DNA from: Parahaliea maris
GTDB taxonomy: Bacteria; Pseudomonadota; Gammaproteobacteria; Pseudomonadales; Halieaceae
Length of the DNA: 64,000 bases
Direction of reading: 5' to 3'
NCBI RefSeq assembly: GCF_008064665.1
Contig: NZ_VRZA01000001.1
Location: 1-64,000, forward strand
This document shows, piece after piece, positions 32,609-40,497 of this stretch. How positions within the stretch are numbered: the first letter of the stretch is position 1; each line of letters opens with the position of its first letter. A program made the translations under genes and the position numbers. The notes beneath the pieces are model-generated. The model worked only from the letters and a program-made list of their open reading frames with translations, had not been told where the DNA came from and did not search any database.

Positions 32609-35567
32609 GGGTTTTCCTCCTTTCTCTCGGGAACAGGGTGGCGGCCCGTTCCCGGGCCCAGGGCGCTGCGGCCCCCTCATCGAATTCTCCGGGCTCCGCC
32701 GGTTCAGTGTCTTCACTGCCCCGCCGGAGTTGCTCAAGCGCGACCCGGGCCAGCAGAATCTCGGACGGCCTCTCCATGAGCCGGGCCAACTCCAGGGCCT
32801 CGGACGCCCGCGCCAGCGCCTGTTCATGGCGGCCATGTTGTATATCCAGCGCTGCGGCGCGATTGAGCAGAAAGGTCAGGCGCTGTTTGGCATCGGCCGT
32901 GCGCACCGCGGCAATCGCGGCCTCCAGTTCCCCGTCGTCACCCTCCAGGCCATAGCGGCTGAGGGCCTGCATGGCGCAGGCGAAGGGGTACTCGCTGCCC
33001 TCCCGCAGCCGGGTACCGATTTCCAGCAAGGTCTGGCAGCGGTCCAGGGCCGCCGCATAATCACCCCGCTCTACCTCTACCACCGCGAGGTATTCGCTCG
33101 CCATGTACTCATTGAGGCGGTCACCCCGCGCTTTGCACAGGGTACGGGCCTCCTCGAGATGATCCACTGCGTCTTCCATGCGCCCTTCGTAGTACCGCAA
33201 CAGGCCCAGTGCCGTGGGTAAGGCCTGGCATTGCACACCGGCGCGCCGGGCCAGGGCGCCGGCTTCCATGGCCATGGCGTCCGCCTGGGGCAGGTCTCGC
33301 TCCAATAGCACCAGACACTTGGCGGCCTCGGCCATACCCAGGATATGCGCCTCTTCGGACCCGGCTCGGGCCACCCGTTCGGCTTGCAGCGAATCGCGCC
33401 GGGCATCGGACCACTGACCGTGCATCCAGCGGACATAGCTGGCCATCTGGTAGCCCAGCCTGGCGTGGGAAAGGGCCCCGCAATCCAGGGCCTGCTCGGC
33501 GAGCGCAACGTACTCTTCCACCGCGGCCCGCCAGTCCTCCAGGGGGGCCGCACTCATACGCACGTCGCAGAGCTCAAGGGTGAGGCACACGCGATCACAG
33601 GGGTCCAGCACCGCCACCAGCTCCTGGCCCTTGCGGTAGAGTTCCAGGGCGTCGTCGTTGGCGTAAAAGCGCAGGCACAGGCGGGCAGCAGACACCAGCC
33701 CCCGCACCGCGAGGGCAGGGTCGCCACTGCGGGTCGCGTGATGGGCGAGGTCGGCGGCCAGCGACAGGTCGGTGGCGGCCTCCTCCTCCAGCAATTCGGC
33801 CACCCGCCGATGCATGACCTGCTGTCGCGCGGGACTGAGTTGCTGATAGACGCCAAGCGCGACCAGGTCGTGGGCAAAGCGGAACCCCCGCGGGCCGGGG
33901 TGCAGAATGCCCTGCCCCTCTGCCGCCTCGACCGCGCGCTCCACCAACTCCCGTTCCTGCCCGGTCACCTGTACCAGGGTATTCAGGCTGATTCGCGGCG
34001 ACAGCACGGCGGCCCAGTGCAGCACCTCGGCAACCCCGGGTTCCAGCCGTGACATCCTGTCGTGCACCATCTCGGCAAGCGATTCGCCGCTGCCCCCCTC
34101 CGCCACCGCCCGGGCCAGTTCGCGGGCCAGCAAGGGGTTCCCCGCGCACTGCTCACTGAGGCGCGCGGCATCCACCCCCGGGCACTCGCGCTCGATCAGT
34201 TCGCACAGTAGTTCAGCCGACAGGGGCTGCAAGCGGACCTCCTGCAACAGGCGGTTCTGGCGCAGGTCGCGCACCGCGGCCTGCACTGCGGCATTATCCC
34301 GCAGCTCCGTTTCCCGGGCGGCGGCCACGAGCAGGAAGGGCTGGCGTGCACTGACGCGCAGCACGTAATGCAGGGCGCTCACACTGGATTCGTCGCACCA
34401 CTGCACATCGTCGAACAGGATGACCACGGGACGCTTGCCCACCTCCTCGCAGAGCAAGTCATTGAGGGCAGCAAAGGCCTGGTCCCGGGTGATGGGCTCC
34501 CCTCCGGACAGCAGGCGGCTGGCCGGATTGTCCGGCAGGGCCCGGCGCAGGGCATCGTTCCATACCGCGAAGGGCCGCACCTGCTCTGACTCGAAGGCGC
34601 TGGCCTTGAGAATCCCGTAGCCCTTGGCCCGGGCAATGCGGGCGGTCAGCTGTAACAGGGCGCTCTTGCCCAGCCCCGGGTTGCCGCGGATCAACAACAG
34701 ACTGGGCCGGGTAGCGACCGGGAGTTGTTCGACCAGGCTGGTTAACAGGCCGATCTCATCATCGCGGCCGACCAGGTCGTGGGCCGCGGCCGCAGCGGGA
34801 GAGGATTGCGCAGCCGGCTCTGCCGGCCGGGCCTGGCCCGCCCCCTGGCTGGCCCCGCGCCAGGCCTTTTGCAACAGGCCGCTGCCGGGATCACCCACCT
34901 CCTGTAACTTCTGCAATCCCAACCGATAGTGCTGCTCGGCTTCCGGTTTGCGGCCCTGCTCCCTGAGCAGGGAGACCAGCCTGGCCCGGGCGGGCTCGTC
35001 GTAGGGCGACAGGCCAACCAGGCGCTCGACATGAACCAGGGCCCGCGGCGGGTCGTCCAGCAGGCGCTCAGCCAGGCAGCCCAGCAATTCCACCTGCAGG
35101 CGTTGGGCCCGCTCCCGTTGGCCAATGCACCAGGTGTGGAATTCGCTCTGGTCGGGCAGTTCCAGGCCCGCCAGAAAGCCGCCCTGGAAGGCCTCCGAAC
35201 CCGCTTCGAGGGAATCCGTGGGAACCGCCGCCAGATTACCGCTGACCAGTTGCTCCAACTGGCACAGGTCGATGGCCACATCGCTGGTATCAAAGCCGAC
35301 TGTGCTGCGATCTGCGTGGATTCGGGGGCGATCTTCGTCATCCACCAGCTTGCGAATCTTGGACAGGCTCCAGCGCAGGGCGCCACGGGGGTCATCGGGA
35401 ATTTCCCACAGCAATTCGCAGAGCTGCTCCCGCCGGTGGTTACGCGGGTCGAGGGCGAGGTAGGCAAGCAATCCGCGGGTCTTGCGGGACGGCGGCAGGG
35501 CGAGCGCCACCCCGCCACGCTTGACCTTGAGGTCACCCAGCACCCGCAGACTCAGATCCGCCGTCAT
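32589..35567 (-). CDS. BTAD/AAA ATPase transcriptional regulator (SARP/LAL-like)
   Basis: A 992-residue protein from the ATG at 35567 (ribosome site ggaggggg); a longer start at 35660 is unlikely. Residues 1-95 are an OmpR-like winged helix (LSLRVLGDLKVKRGG, TRGLLAYLALDP, LRWSLSKIRKLV). A BTAD domain follows to about 250 (CQLEQLVSGNL, LSPYDEPARARLVSLL, AEQHYRLGLQKL). The AAA part has Walker A GNPGLGKSALL and Walker B PVVILFDDVQW, and the rest is TPR-like. This is the layout of large SARP/LAL regulators best known from actinomycetes. ATP- or ligand-gated activation of the adjacent operons is inferred. Confidence 0.87.
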   Translation of the reverse strand: MTADLSLRVLGDLKVKRGGVALALPPSRKTRGLLAYLALDPRNHRREQLCELLWEIPDDPRGALRWSLSKIRKLVDDEDRPRIHADRSTVGFDTSDVAIDLCQLEQLVSGNLAAVPTDSLEAGSEAFQGGFLAGLELPDQSEFHTWCIGQRERAQRLQVELLGCLAERLLDDPPRALVHVERLVGLSPYDEPARARLVSLLREQGRKPEAEQHYRLGLQKLQEVGDPGSGLLQKAWRGASQGAGQARPAEPAAQSSPAAAAAHDLVGRDDEIGLLTSLVEQLPVATRPSLLLIRGNPGLGKSALLQLTARIARAKGYGILKASAFESEQVRPFAVWNDALRRALPDNPASRLLSGGEPITRDQAFAALNDLLCEEVGKRPVVILFDDVQWCDESSVSALHYVLRVSARQPFLLVAAARETELRDNAAVQAAVRDLRQNRLLQEVRLQPLSAELLCELIERECPGVDAARLSEQCAGNPLLARELARAVAEGGSGESLAEMVHDRMSRLEPGVAEVLHWAAVLSPRISLNTLVQVTGQERELVERAVEAAEGQGILHPGPRGFRFAHDLVALGVYQQLSPARQQVMHRRVAELLEEEAATDLSLAADLAHHATRSGDPALAVRGLVSAARLCLRFYANDDALELYRKGQELVAVLDPCDRVCLTLELCDVRMSAAPLEDWRAAVEEYVALAEQALDCGALSHARLGYQMASYVRWMHGQWSDARRDSLQAERVARAGSEEAHILGMAEAAKCLVLLERDLPQADAMAMEAGALARRAGVQCQALPTALGLLRYYEGRMEDAVDHLEEARTLCKARGDRLNEYMASEYLAVVEVERGDYAAALDRCQTLLEIGTRLREGSEYPFACAMQALSRYGLEGDDGELEAAIAAVRTADAKQRLTFLLNRAAALDIQHGRHEQALARASEALELARLMERPSEILLARVALEQLRRGSEDTEPAEPGEFDEGAAAPWARERAATLFPRERRKTHDRRRS

Positions 35568-35751
35568 CCACCACCCCCTCCGTGGTTGTGATCCGCAGAT
35601 TATAGATGAAGGAGCCACCGAACCAACCCCCACGGTCGGCGGTGAAAAAACCACGCTCACTTACACGCTCACTACCCTGCTCTGGCCACAGGATTGGCAC
35701 TGAAGATGACGCGGCGACTTCGGGCCGCACTGAACAGCTAAGGAGATCGTC
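35568..35751. promoter_or_regulatory. Divergent promoter region with 9-bp direct repeat
   Basis: This 184-base region separates the BTAD regulator from the cysteine synthase fusion gene. acgctcact occurs twice, at 35653-35661 and 35665-35673, with a 12-base period. BTAD/SARP regulators generally bind short direct repeats about one helical turn apart, so this is a reasonable candidate site. Confidence 0.4.
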
Positions 35752-37233
35752 ATGGCACGTTACGACAATATCACCGACACCATCGGCAACACCCCGCTGG
35801 TACGGTTGCAGAAACTCGCCCCGGAAGGGGTCAACCTCTATGTCAAGGTCGAGGCCTTCAACCCCATGGGTTCGGTCAAGGACCGCATGGCGCGGGCGGT
35901 CATCGAGGCGGCGGAACGCAGCGGCGAGTTGCGCCCCGGGCAGACCGTCATCGAGGCGACCAGCGGCAATACCGGCATCGGCCTGGCCATGGTGTGTGCG
36001 CAGAAGGGTTACCCCCTGGTGGTGACCATGGCGGAGAACTTCAGCGTGGAGCGGCGCAAACTGCTCCGTTTCCTCGGGGCAAAGGTGGTACTCACCCCCG
36101 CCGCCGAGAAAGGCACCGGCATGATCAACAAGGCCCGGGAGCTGGCAGAAACCCACGGTTACTACCTCTGCCGCCAGTTCGAGAATGAAGCCAACGCAGA
36201 GGCCCATCGCAATACTACCGCCCCTGAAATTCTGGCGGACATGGGCGATGACACCCTGCACTACTGGGTATCGGGTTTCGGTACAGGCGGCACGCTCAAG
36301 GGCGTAGCCAGCGGCCTCAAGGCGGCGAGCCCCCAGACTCGCGTGGTAGCGGTTGAACCAGACAACAGCCCGGTGATGGCCAGCGGCATCCCGCAGGCCC
36401 GCCACGACGATGGTTCCCCCAGCGACAGTCACCCGCTGTTCCGGCCTCACCTGATGCAGGGCTGGGCGCCCGACTTCATTTCCCGCCTGACCGAGGACGC
36501 CGTCACCGCCGAGCTGGTAGACGAGGTCGTGGGGGTAGCCGGAGACGAGGCCCTGTCACTGGCGCGGGAGCTCGCCCGCCAGGAGGGAATCTTTGCAGGC
36601 ATATCCAGTGGCGCCACACTGGCCGGGGCCCTGCAGGTGGCGCGCCGCTCTCCCCCCGGGACCAACATCGTGTGCATGCTGCCCGATACCGGAGAGCGCT
36701 ACCTGTCGACGCCGCTGTTTGAAGATATCAGTGTCGACATGAATGAGGGCGAACTGGCCCTGTCCCACTCCACGCCGGGCTGCCAGTTCGGTGGTGGCAG
36801 CTCCGTGCCACAGCCGGTCACCGAAGTCGTGCCAGACTTTGGCGCCAGCCACTTCGTGGATGACACCATCGATCAACAGCCGGTCGTTATGTTTGCCCTG
36901 GAGTGGTGTGAATTCTGCTGGTCGGTACGCAAACTGTTCGGCGCTCTGGGTGTTGAGTACCACAGTGTCGATCTCGACTCTGTCGAGTTCCAGAATGAGG
37001 ACCGCGGCGTCCGTATCCGCGCAGCCCTGCGGCAAAAGGTGGATAGCCCCACCATCCCGCAGATATTCATTGGCGGCGAGCACATCGGCGGTTGCAGCGA
37101 ACTGTTCACGGCCTATCGCAGCGGCGCGCTGCAACAGAAACTGGCCGCCGTTGGCATCTCACTGGATGGCGTTGCCCCCATCGACATCGACCGTCTGCTG
37201 CCCCAGTGGCTCCACCCCCGCAAGAGCGCGTGA
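35752..37233 (+). CDS. Cysteine synthase-glutaredoxin fusion protein
   Basis: A 493-residue two-domain protein. Residues 1-330 are a fold-type II PLP enzyme of the cysteine synthase/CBS family: PLP Lys in NPMGSVKDRM (K43), substrate loop TSGNTG (70-75), phosphate-binding loop GFGTGGT (175-181), ISSGA (284-288). Residues about 365-470 are a glutaredoxin with active site CEFC (386-389) and TIPQIFIGGEHIGG (434-447). The PLP part would make cysteine or a related S- (or Se-) amino acid from O-acetylserine-like substrates; the attached glutaredoxin could deliver or reduce the sulfur nucleophile. Ribosome site aaggag. It is followed after 10 bases by an AhpD-like gene. Confidence 0.9.
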   Translation: MARYDNITDTIGNTPLVRLQKLAPEGVNLYVKVEAFNPMGSVKDRMARAVIEAAERSGELRPGQTVIEATSGNTGIGLAMVCAQKGYPLVVTMAENFSVERRKLLRFLGAKVVLTPAAEKGTGMINKARELAETHGYYLCRQFENEANAEAHRNTTAPEILADMGDDTLHYWVSGFGTGGTLKGVASGLKAASPQTRVVAVEPDNSPVMASGIPQARHDDGSPSDSHPLFRPHLMQGWAPDFISRLTEDAVTAELVDEVVGVAGDEALSLARELARQEGIFAGISSGATLAGALQVARRSPPGTNIVCMLPDTGERYLSTPLFEDISVDMNEGELALSHSTPGCQFGGGSSVPQPVTEVVPDFGASHFVDDTIDQQPVVMFALEWCEFCWSVRKLFGALGVEYHSVDLDSVEFQNEDRGVRIRAALRQKVDSPTIPQIFIGGEHIGGCSELFTAYRSGALQQKLAAVGISLDGVAPIDIDRLLPQWLHPRKSA

Positions 37234-37243
37234 GGAGATCGCC

Positions 37244-37852
37244 ATGACGTTTATTAACACCATCGACCCGGCCGACGCCCCCGCGGAGGTGCAGGCCATG
37301 TATCGGCAACTTCAGGGCCGGCTCGATTACCTGCCCAACTATGCCCCCGTATTCAGTCATCGCCCGCGGGTGATGTCAGCCTGGGCGGCGTTGCAGGACA
37401 CTATTCGGGAGGAACTGAGTGATCGAGAGTACAGCCTGATCACACTGGCCGCCGCCCGAGCCATGGGCAGCACCTACTGCGCGCTGGCCCACACCCGTAA
37501 ACTCTGCCGCAAGCACTTCAGCGAGGAGGAGTTACTTGCCATCCTGCAGGAACCCTCCAGCAGCAGCCTGACGGCGGCCGAGCGCGCCATGATGGCCCTG
37601 GCGGACAAGGTGGTTCGCTCACCGTCCACGGTCCGGCAGGAGGACGTGGATGCCCTGCGCGAGCAGGGCTGCAGCGATGCCCGGGTGTTCGACGTGGTGG
37701 CAGCGGCGGCGGCGCGTTGTTTTTTTGCGAGGGTGCCGGATGCGCTGGGCGTTCGGGCCGACCCTGCGTTGGGACAGATGAACCGGGTGTTGCGGGAGTT
37801 ACTGGTCGTGGGAAGGCCAATAGATGGCGGCGCAAACACGGTGCCTGGTTAG
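37244..37852 (+). CDS. AhpD-like/carboxymuconolactone decarboxylase family protein
   Basis: A 202-residue protein from the ATG at 37244 (ribosome site gaggag), 10 bases after the cysteine synthase fusion. The helical AhpD/CMD core is clear: ALQDTIREELSDREYSLITL and AAARAMGSTYCALAHTRKLC. In place of the CxxC of AhpD it has YCALAH, as in proteins annotated 'peroxidase-related enzyme', with a further Cys in RKLCRKHF. It is likely to act on peroxides or other electrophiles in the cytoplasm, together with its neighbours. Confidence 0.85.
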   Translation: MTFINTIDPADAPAEVQAMYRQLQGRLDYLPNYAPVFSHRPRVMSAWAALQDTIREELSDREYSLITLAAARAMGSTYCALAHTRKLCRKHFSEEELLAILQEPSSSSLTAAERAMMALADKVVRSPSTVRQEDVDALREQGCSDARVFDVVAAAAARCFFARVPDALGVRADPALGQMNRVLRELLVVGRPIDGGANTVPG

Positions 37853-38005
37853 GCGGAGGTGTTGGCAGGAGCATCAACCAGGGTAGCCCACTCACCACAC
37901 GCTGGAACCGGCCCTCCCCATCACGCACTGGTAGCAAGCGAGCCTTATGTCGGGGCATACTGAAGCAATCCCGAGGTAACCCGCGACCGGAGAATTGCTG
38001 CCTCC

Positions 38006-38476
38006 ATGAATGCCAGACTCAAAGGTCCCTGGTTGGAAAGCCAGGTCTCGTCGTTTCTCGAACAGTCGGTCTATCCCTTGCGGTTAGCCTGCGTGGACCC
38101 TGAAGGGGTCCCGGTGGTGGTTTCGGTTTGGTATCTGCTTGATAACGGCTCCCTGCAGTGTGTCTCGCACCAGAAGTCACACCTGGTACGGCTGTTGCGA
38201 GCAAACAACCGGGTTGGCTTCGAGGTCGCGCCGAATGAACCCCCTTACCACGGGGTTCGCGGGCAGGGCTCTGCCCGGCTGACGCCGTTGGGTGAACGTG
38301 ACACCCTGAACCGGCTACTGGTGCGCTACCTGGGCGGCACTGATTCCTCCCTGGCCCAGTGGTTGCTGTCGCGCAAGGCCGAGGAAGTGCTGATATCCAT
38401 CGACCCTACGCAGATATTCAGCTGGGATTATCGGCAGCGGATGGCCGATATCCCGGCGCCAAACTCTGGCAAGTAA
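38006..38476 (+). CDS. Pyridoxamine 5'-phosphate oxidase-like FMN-binding protein
   Basis: A 156-residue split-barrel protein: LRLACVDPEGVPVVVSVWYL, LQCVSHQKSHLVRLLRANNR, VGFEVAPNEPPYHGVRGQG and the closing FSWDYRQRM. This is the general pattern of the PNPOx-like/flavin- or F420-dependent oxidoreductase family. Length and the VRGQG motif fit. The substrate is unknown. It stands 153 bases behind the AhpD-like gene and may belong to the same transcript, but there is no firm evidence. Confidence 0.83.
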   Translation: MNARLKGPWLESQVSSFLEQSVYPLRLACVDPEGVPVVVSVWYLLDNGSLQCVSHQKSHLVRLLRANNRVGFEVAPNEPPYHGVRGQGSARLTPLGERDTLNRLLVRYLGGTDSSLAQWLLSRKAEEVLISIDPTQIFSWDYRQRMADIPAPNSGK

Positions 38477-38544
38477 ACTCCTCCCGCTACACTCAACGGA
38501 ATGGAGCGATGCAGCCGAAAGCTGCACAATGAAAGCAGGGAGAA

Positions 38545-39105
38545 CTACAGCTCCAGCTCAATTTTCACCCCGAACCTGGCCGCCATGTCGCGCTTCTCCA
38601 GGTCGGGACCCACGGCCTCGTTGCCGATGACGTTATCACTCTTGAGGCCTTCCGTCGCCTCGCTGCGCAGTATCACCAGCAGGTCGGTATCATCCAGCAC
38701 AGCAAAGGGAAACTCATGCCAGGTCCCGCGGTGCATCATGAATCCGGCGGAGCCGTCGAACAGAAACGCCCTGATCTCCTTGAGGTCAGGGAGCGCTTCC
38801 TCGTTGGGGGGAGCGAACAGGGCAACAAAAGGCTTTGACCCAAGAGGGACGAAAGCCTGCGTATGCTCGGTATGCCGCTCCATGTACTCGGCAATATACG
38901 GCCGGCGTTGCAGGGTACAGACCGTCATCTCGGTTTTGTCATCCGACACAAACTTGCCGGCCCGGCGCACCTTGACCCTGCCTTCATAGAGATCAATGGG
39001 CAACGGAGCCACGCTTTCATCGCGCCCAAGGACAACCCCAAAGGGTTTCAAGGCTTCGGCGGTGGGTGTTTCCACCCTGATTTTCAGATGCTCTGTTTCA
39101 CTCAT
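38545..39105 (-). CDS. Ureidoglycolate lyase (AllA) family protein
   Basis: A 186-residue cupin-like protein with the AllA pattern: FGVVLGRDES, YMERHTEHTQAFVPLGSKPF with the metal/active-site His-Glu-His-Gln region, IRAFLFDGSAGFMMHRGTWH and EFPFAVLDDTDLLVIL. AllA releases urea from ureidoglycolate to give glyoxylate in purine breakdown. No allantoinase or uricase is nearby, so here it may serve another ureido or amidohydrolytic step linked to the molybdenum hydroxylase. It is the last gene of a five-gene minus-strand operon; start preceded by gaggaggg. Confidence 0.85.
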   Translation of the reverse strand: MSETEHLKIRVETPTAEALKPFGVVLGRDESVAPLPIDLYEGRVKVRRAGKFVSDDKTEMTVCTLQRRPYIAEYMERHTEHTQAFVPLGSKPFVALFAPPNEEALPDLKEIRAFLFDGSAGFMMHRGTWHEFPFAVLDDTDLLVILRSEATEGLKSDNVIGNEAVGPDLEKRDMAARFGVKIELEL

Positions 39106-39108
39106 TGC

Positions 39109-39624
39109 TCAACCCTCCTCAATTCCGGTTTCCTGGTCCGGGTACATACGAACGCAGGCACTGTGCACTGCGCGCTTGATACTCTGGTAACCCGTGCAAC
39201 GGCACAGATTTCCCGCCAGCGCCTGATCCACCTCGGCGGCGCTCGGTTGATGATTGTCGGCCAGCAGTTCAGCCGTGCTCAGCAGAATGCCCGGTGCACA
39301 GTAACCGCACTGCAGGCCCGCCTCGTCCCAGAAGGCCTGCTGGATCGGCCCCATCTCGCCATCCTGCTGCAAGCCTTCTATGGTGGTGATCGTCGCCCGG
39401 GGCAGGCTGGCGGCAAGGGTGATGCAGGACTTGGCAACCTTGCCGTCGATCATTACCGTGCAGGCGCCACAGTGCCCGGTACGACACCCCATGTGCGTAC
39501 CCTTCTTACCGACTTCATCCCGCAGGACATCCAGCAGGGTGGCATTCGGCAGCACCTCCAGTTCATGCAACTCGCCATCGATGCGCAACTGAATAAGCGC
39601 GCTCATGTGCAGCAAATCTTCCAT
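39109..39624 (-). CDS. (2Fe-2S) subunit of xanthine dehydrogenase-type hydroxylase
   Basis: A 171-residue electron-transfer subunit (CoxS-like). Cysteine motifs for two 2Fe-2S clusters are complete: the plant-ferredoxin type CRTGHCGACTVMIDGKVAKSC (starting near residue 50; Cys set C-x5-C-x2-C) and the C-terminal CGYCAPG and CRCTGY. Its ATG overlaps the FAD subunit stop (TGATG), so the subunits are translationally coupled. Part of the three-subunit molybdenum enzyme encoded at 39109-42888. Confidence 0.95.
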   Translation of the reverse strand: MEDLLHMSALIQLRIDGELHELEVLPNATLLDVLRDEVGKKGTHMGCRTGHCGACTVMIDGKVAKSCITLAASLPRATITTIEGLQQDGEMGPIQQAFWDEAGLQCGYCAPGILLSTAELLADNHQPSAAEVDQALAGNLCRCTGYQSIKRAVHSACVRMYPDQETGIEEG

Positions 39625-40496
39625 CAGGCAGCCCCCTCTTCTCGCTGCGAATTAATCGCCTGTTGCACCGCACGCCGGGCCACGACACCCGCCATCGCCC
39701 TGCGCCATTCAGCGTCACCCTGCTGGTCGGAAAGGGGCTGGCTGATGGCTTCTCGGCAGGCAGCCTCGATAGTTCGCCCCACGTCTTCCGACCAGGGCTT
39801 GCCCACAATGTGGGACAGGTCGATGACTTCCAGTTTCTCGGCAGCCGCGCCCACCACCAATCGGACCGCAGACAACGACTGTCCGTCCAACTGCACAATG
39901 GCAGCGGCATTGGCAGAGCCATAGGCGCCGCCGGTACTCTTGAATTTCTGGTAGCCCCAACACGAACCCGATGGCTGCGGCCTGGCCAGCACGCGCACCA
40001 GAAGGCTATCGGAGCCCAGGCCGTGACGGGTGTCCGTGAGCACATCCGCGAACGCCGTGGTCCTCACACCGGACTCATCGGCAATCTCCAGTTCTACCTC
40101 CAGGGCCAGCAGCGACGGTGCGATGTCGTAGAGTGGATGCATGGCCACGATGTTGCCGCCAATCGTTCCCCGGTTGTGAACCTGCCAGCCACCCCCGACC
40201 TGCGAGGCGCTATTGGCGAGTAACGGCAGATGCTCACCCACCAGGGCATTCCCCTGCAGTTCTCTGTGGACGGTGAGTGCCCCGATCGACAGGACACCCT
40301 CATTGAAATCAATACCGCGCAGCGCCTCGATTCCCGCGACATCGATGAAGACTTCCGGCATCAGGGTGCCGGAATTCACCGCCGGCATCAGTTCCTGCCC
40401 GCCGGCGACAACCACGGCACCGGAACTCAACCCGGCCAGCAGACCCACGGCCTCCTCTACGGAACGCGGCCGCGCATACATTGGATACAGGCTCAT
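39624..40496 (-). CDS. FAD-binding subunit of xanthine dehydrogenase-type hydroxylase
   Basis: A 290-residue CoxM-like FAD subunit. The FAD-binding elements VVVAGGQELMPAVNSGTLMP (about 28-47) and TIGGNIVAMHPLYDIAPSLL (about 113-132) are in the usual places, with the second deviating from the common AHADPAAE form. It lies one base after the large subunit stop and overlaps the iron-sulfur subunit by one base. Confidence 0.93.
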   Translation of the reverse strand: MSLYPMYARPRSVEEAVGLLAGLSSGAVVVAGGQELMPAVNSGTLMPEVFIDVAGIEALRGIDFNEGVLSIGALTVHRELQGNALVGEHLPLLANSASQVGGGWQVHNRGTIGGNIVAMHPLYDIAPSLLALEVELEIADESGVRTTAFADVLTDTRHGLGSDSLLVRVLARPQPSGSCWGYQKFKSTGGAYGSANAAAIVQLDGQSLSAVRLVVGAAAEKLEVIDLSHIVGKPWSEDVGRTIEAACREAISQPLSDQQGDAEWRRAMAGVVARRAVQQAINSQREEGAA

Positions 40497-40497
40497 A

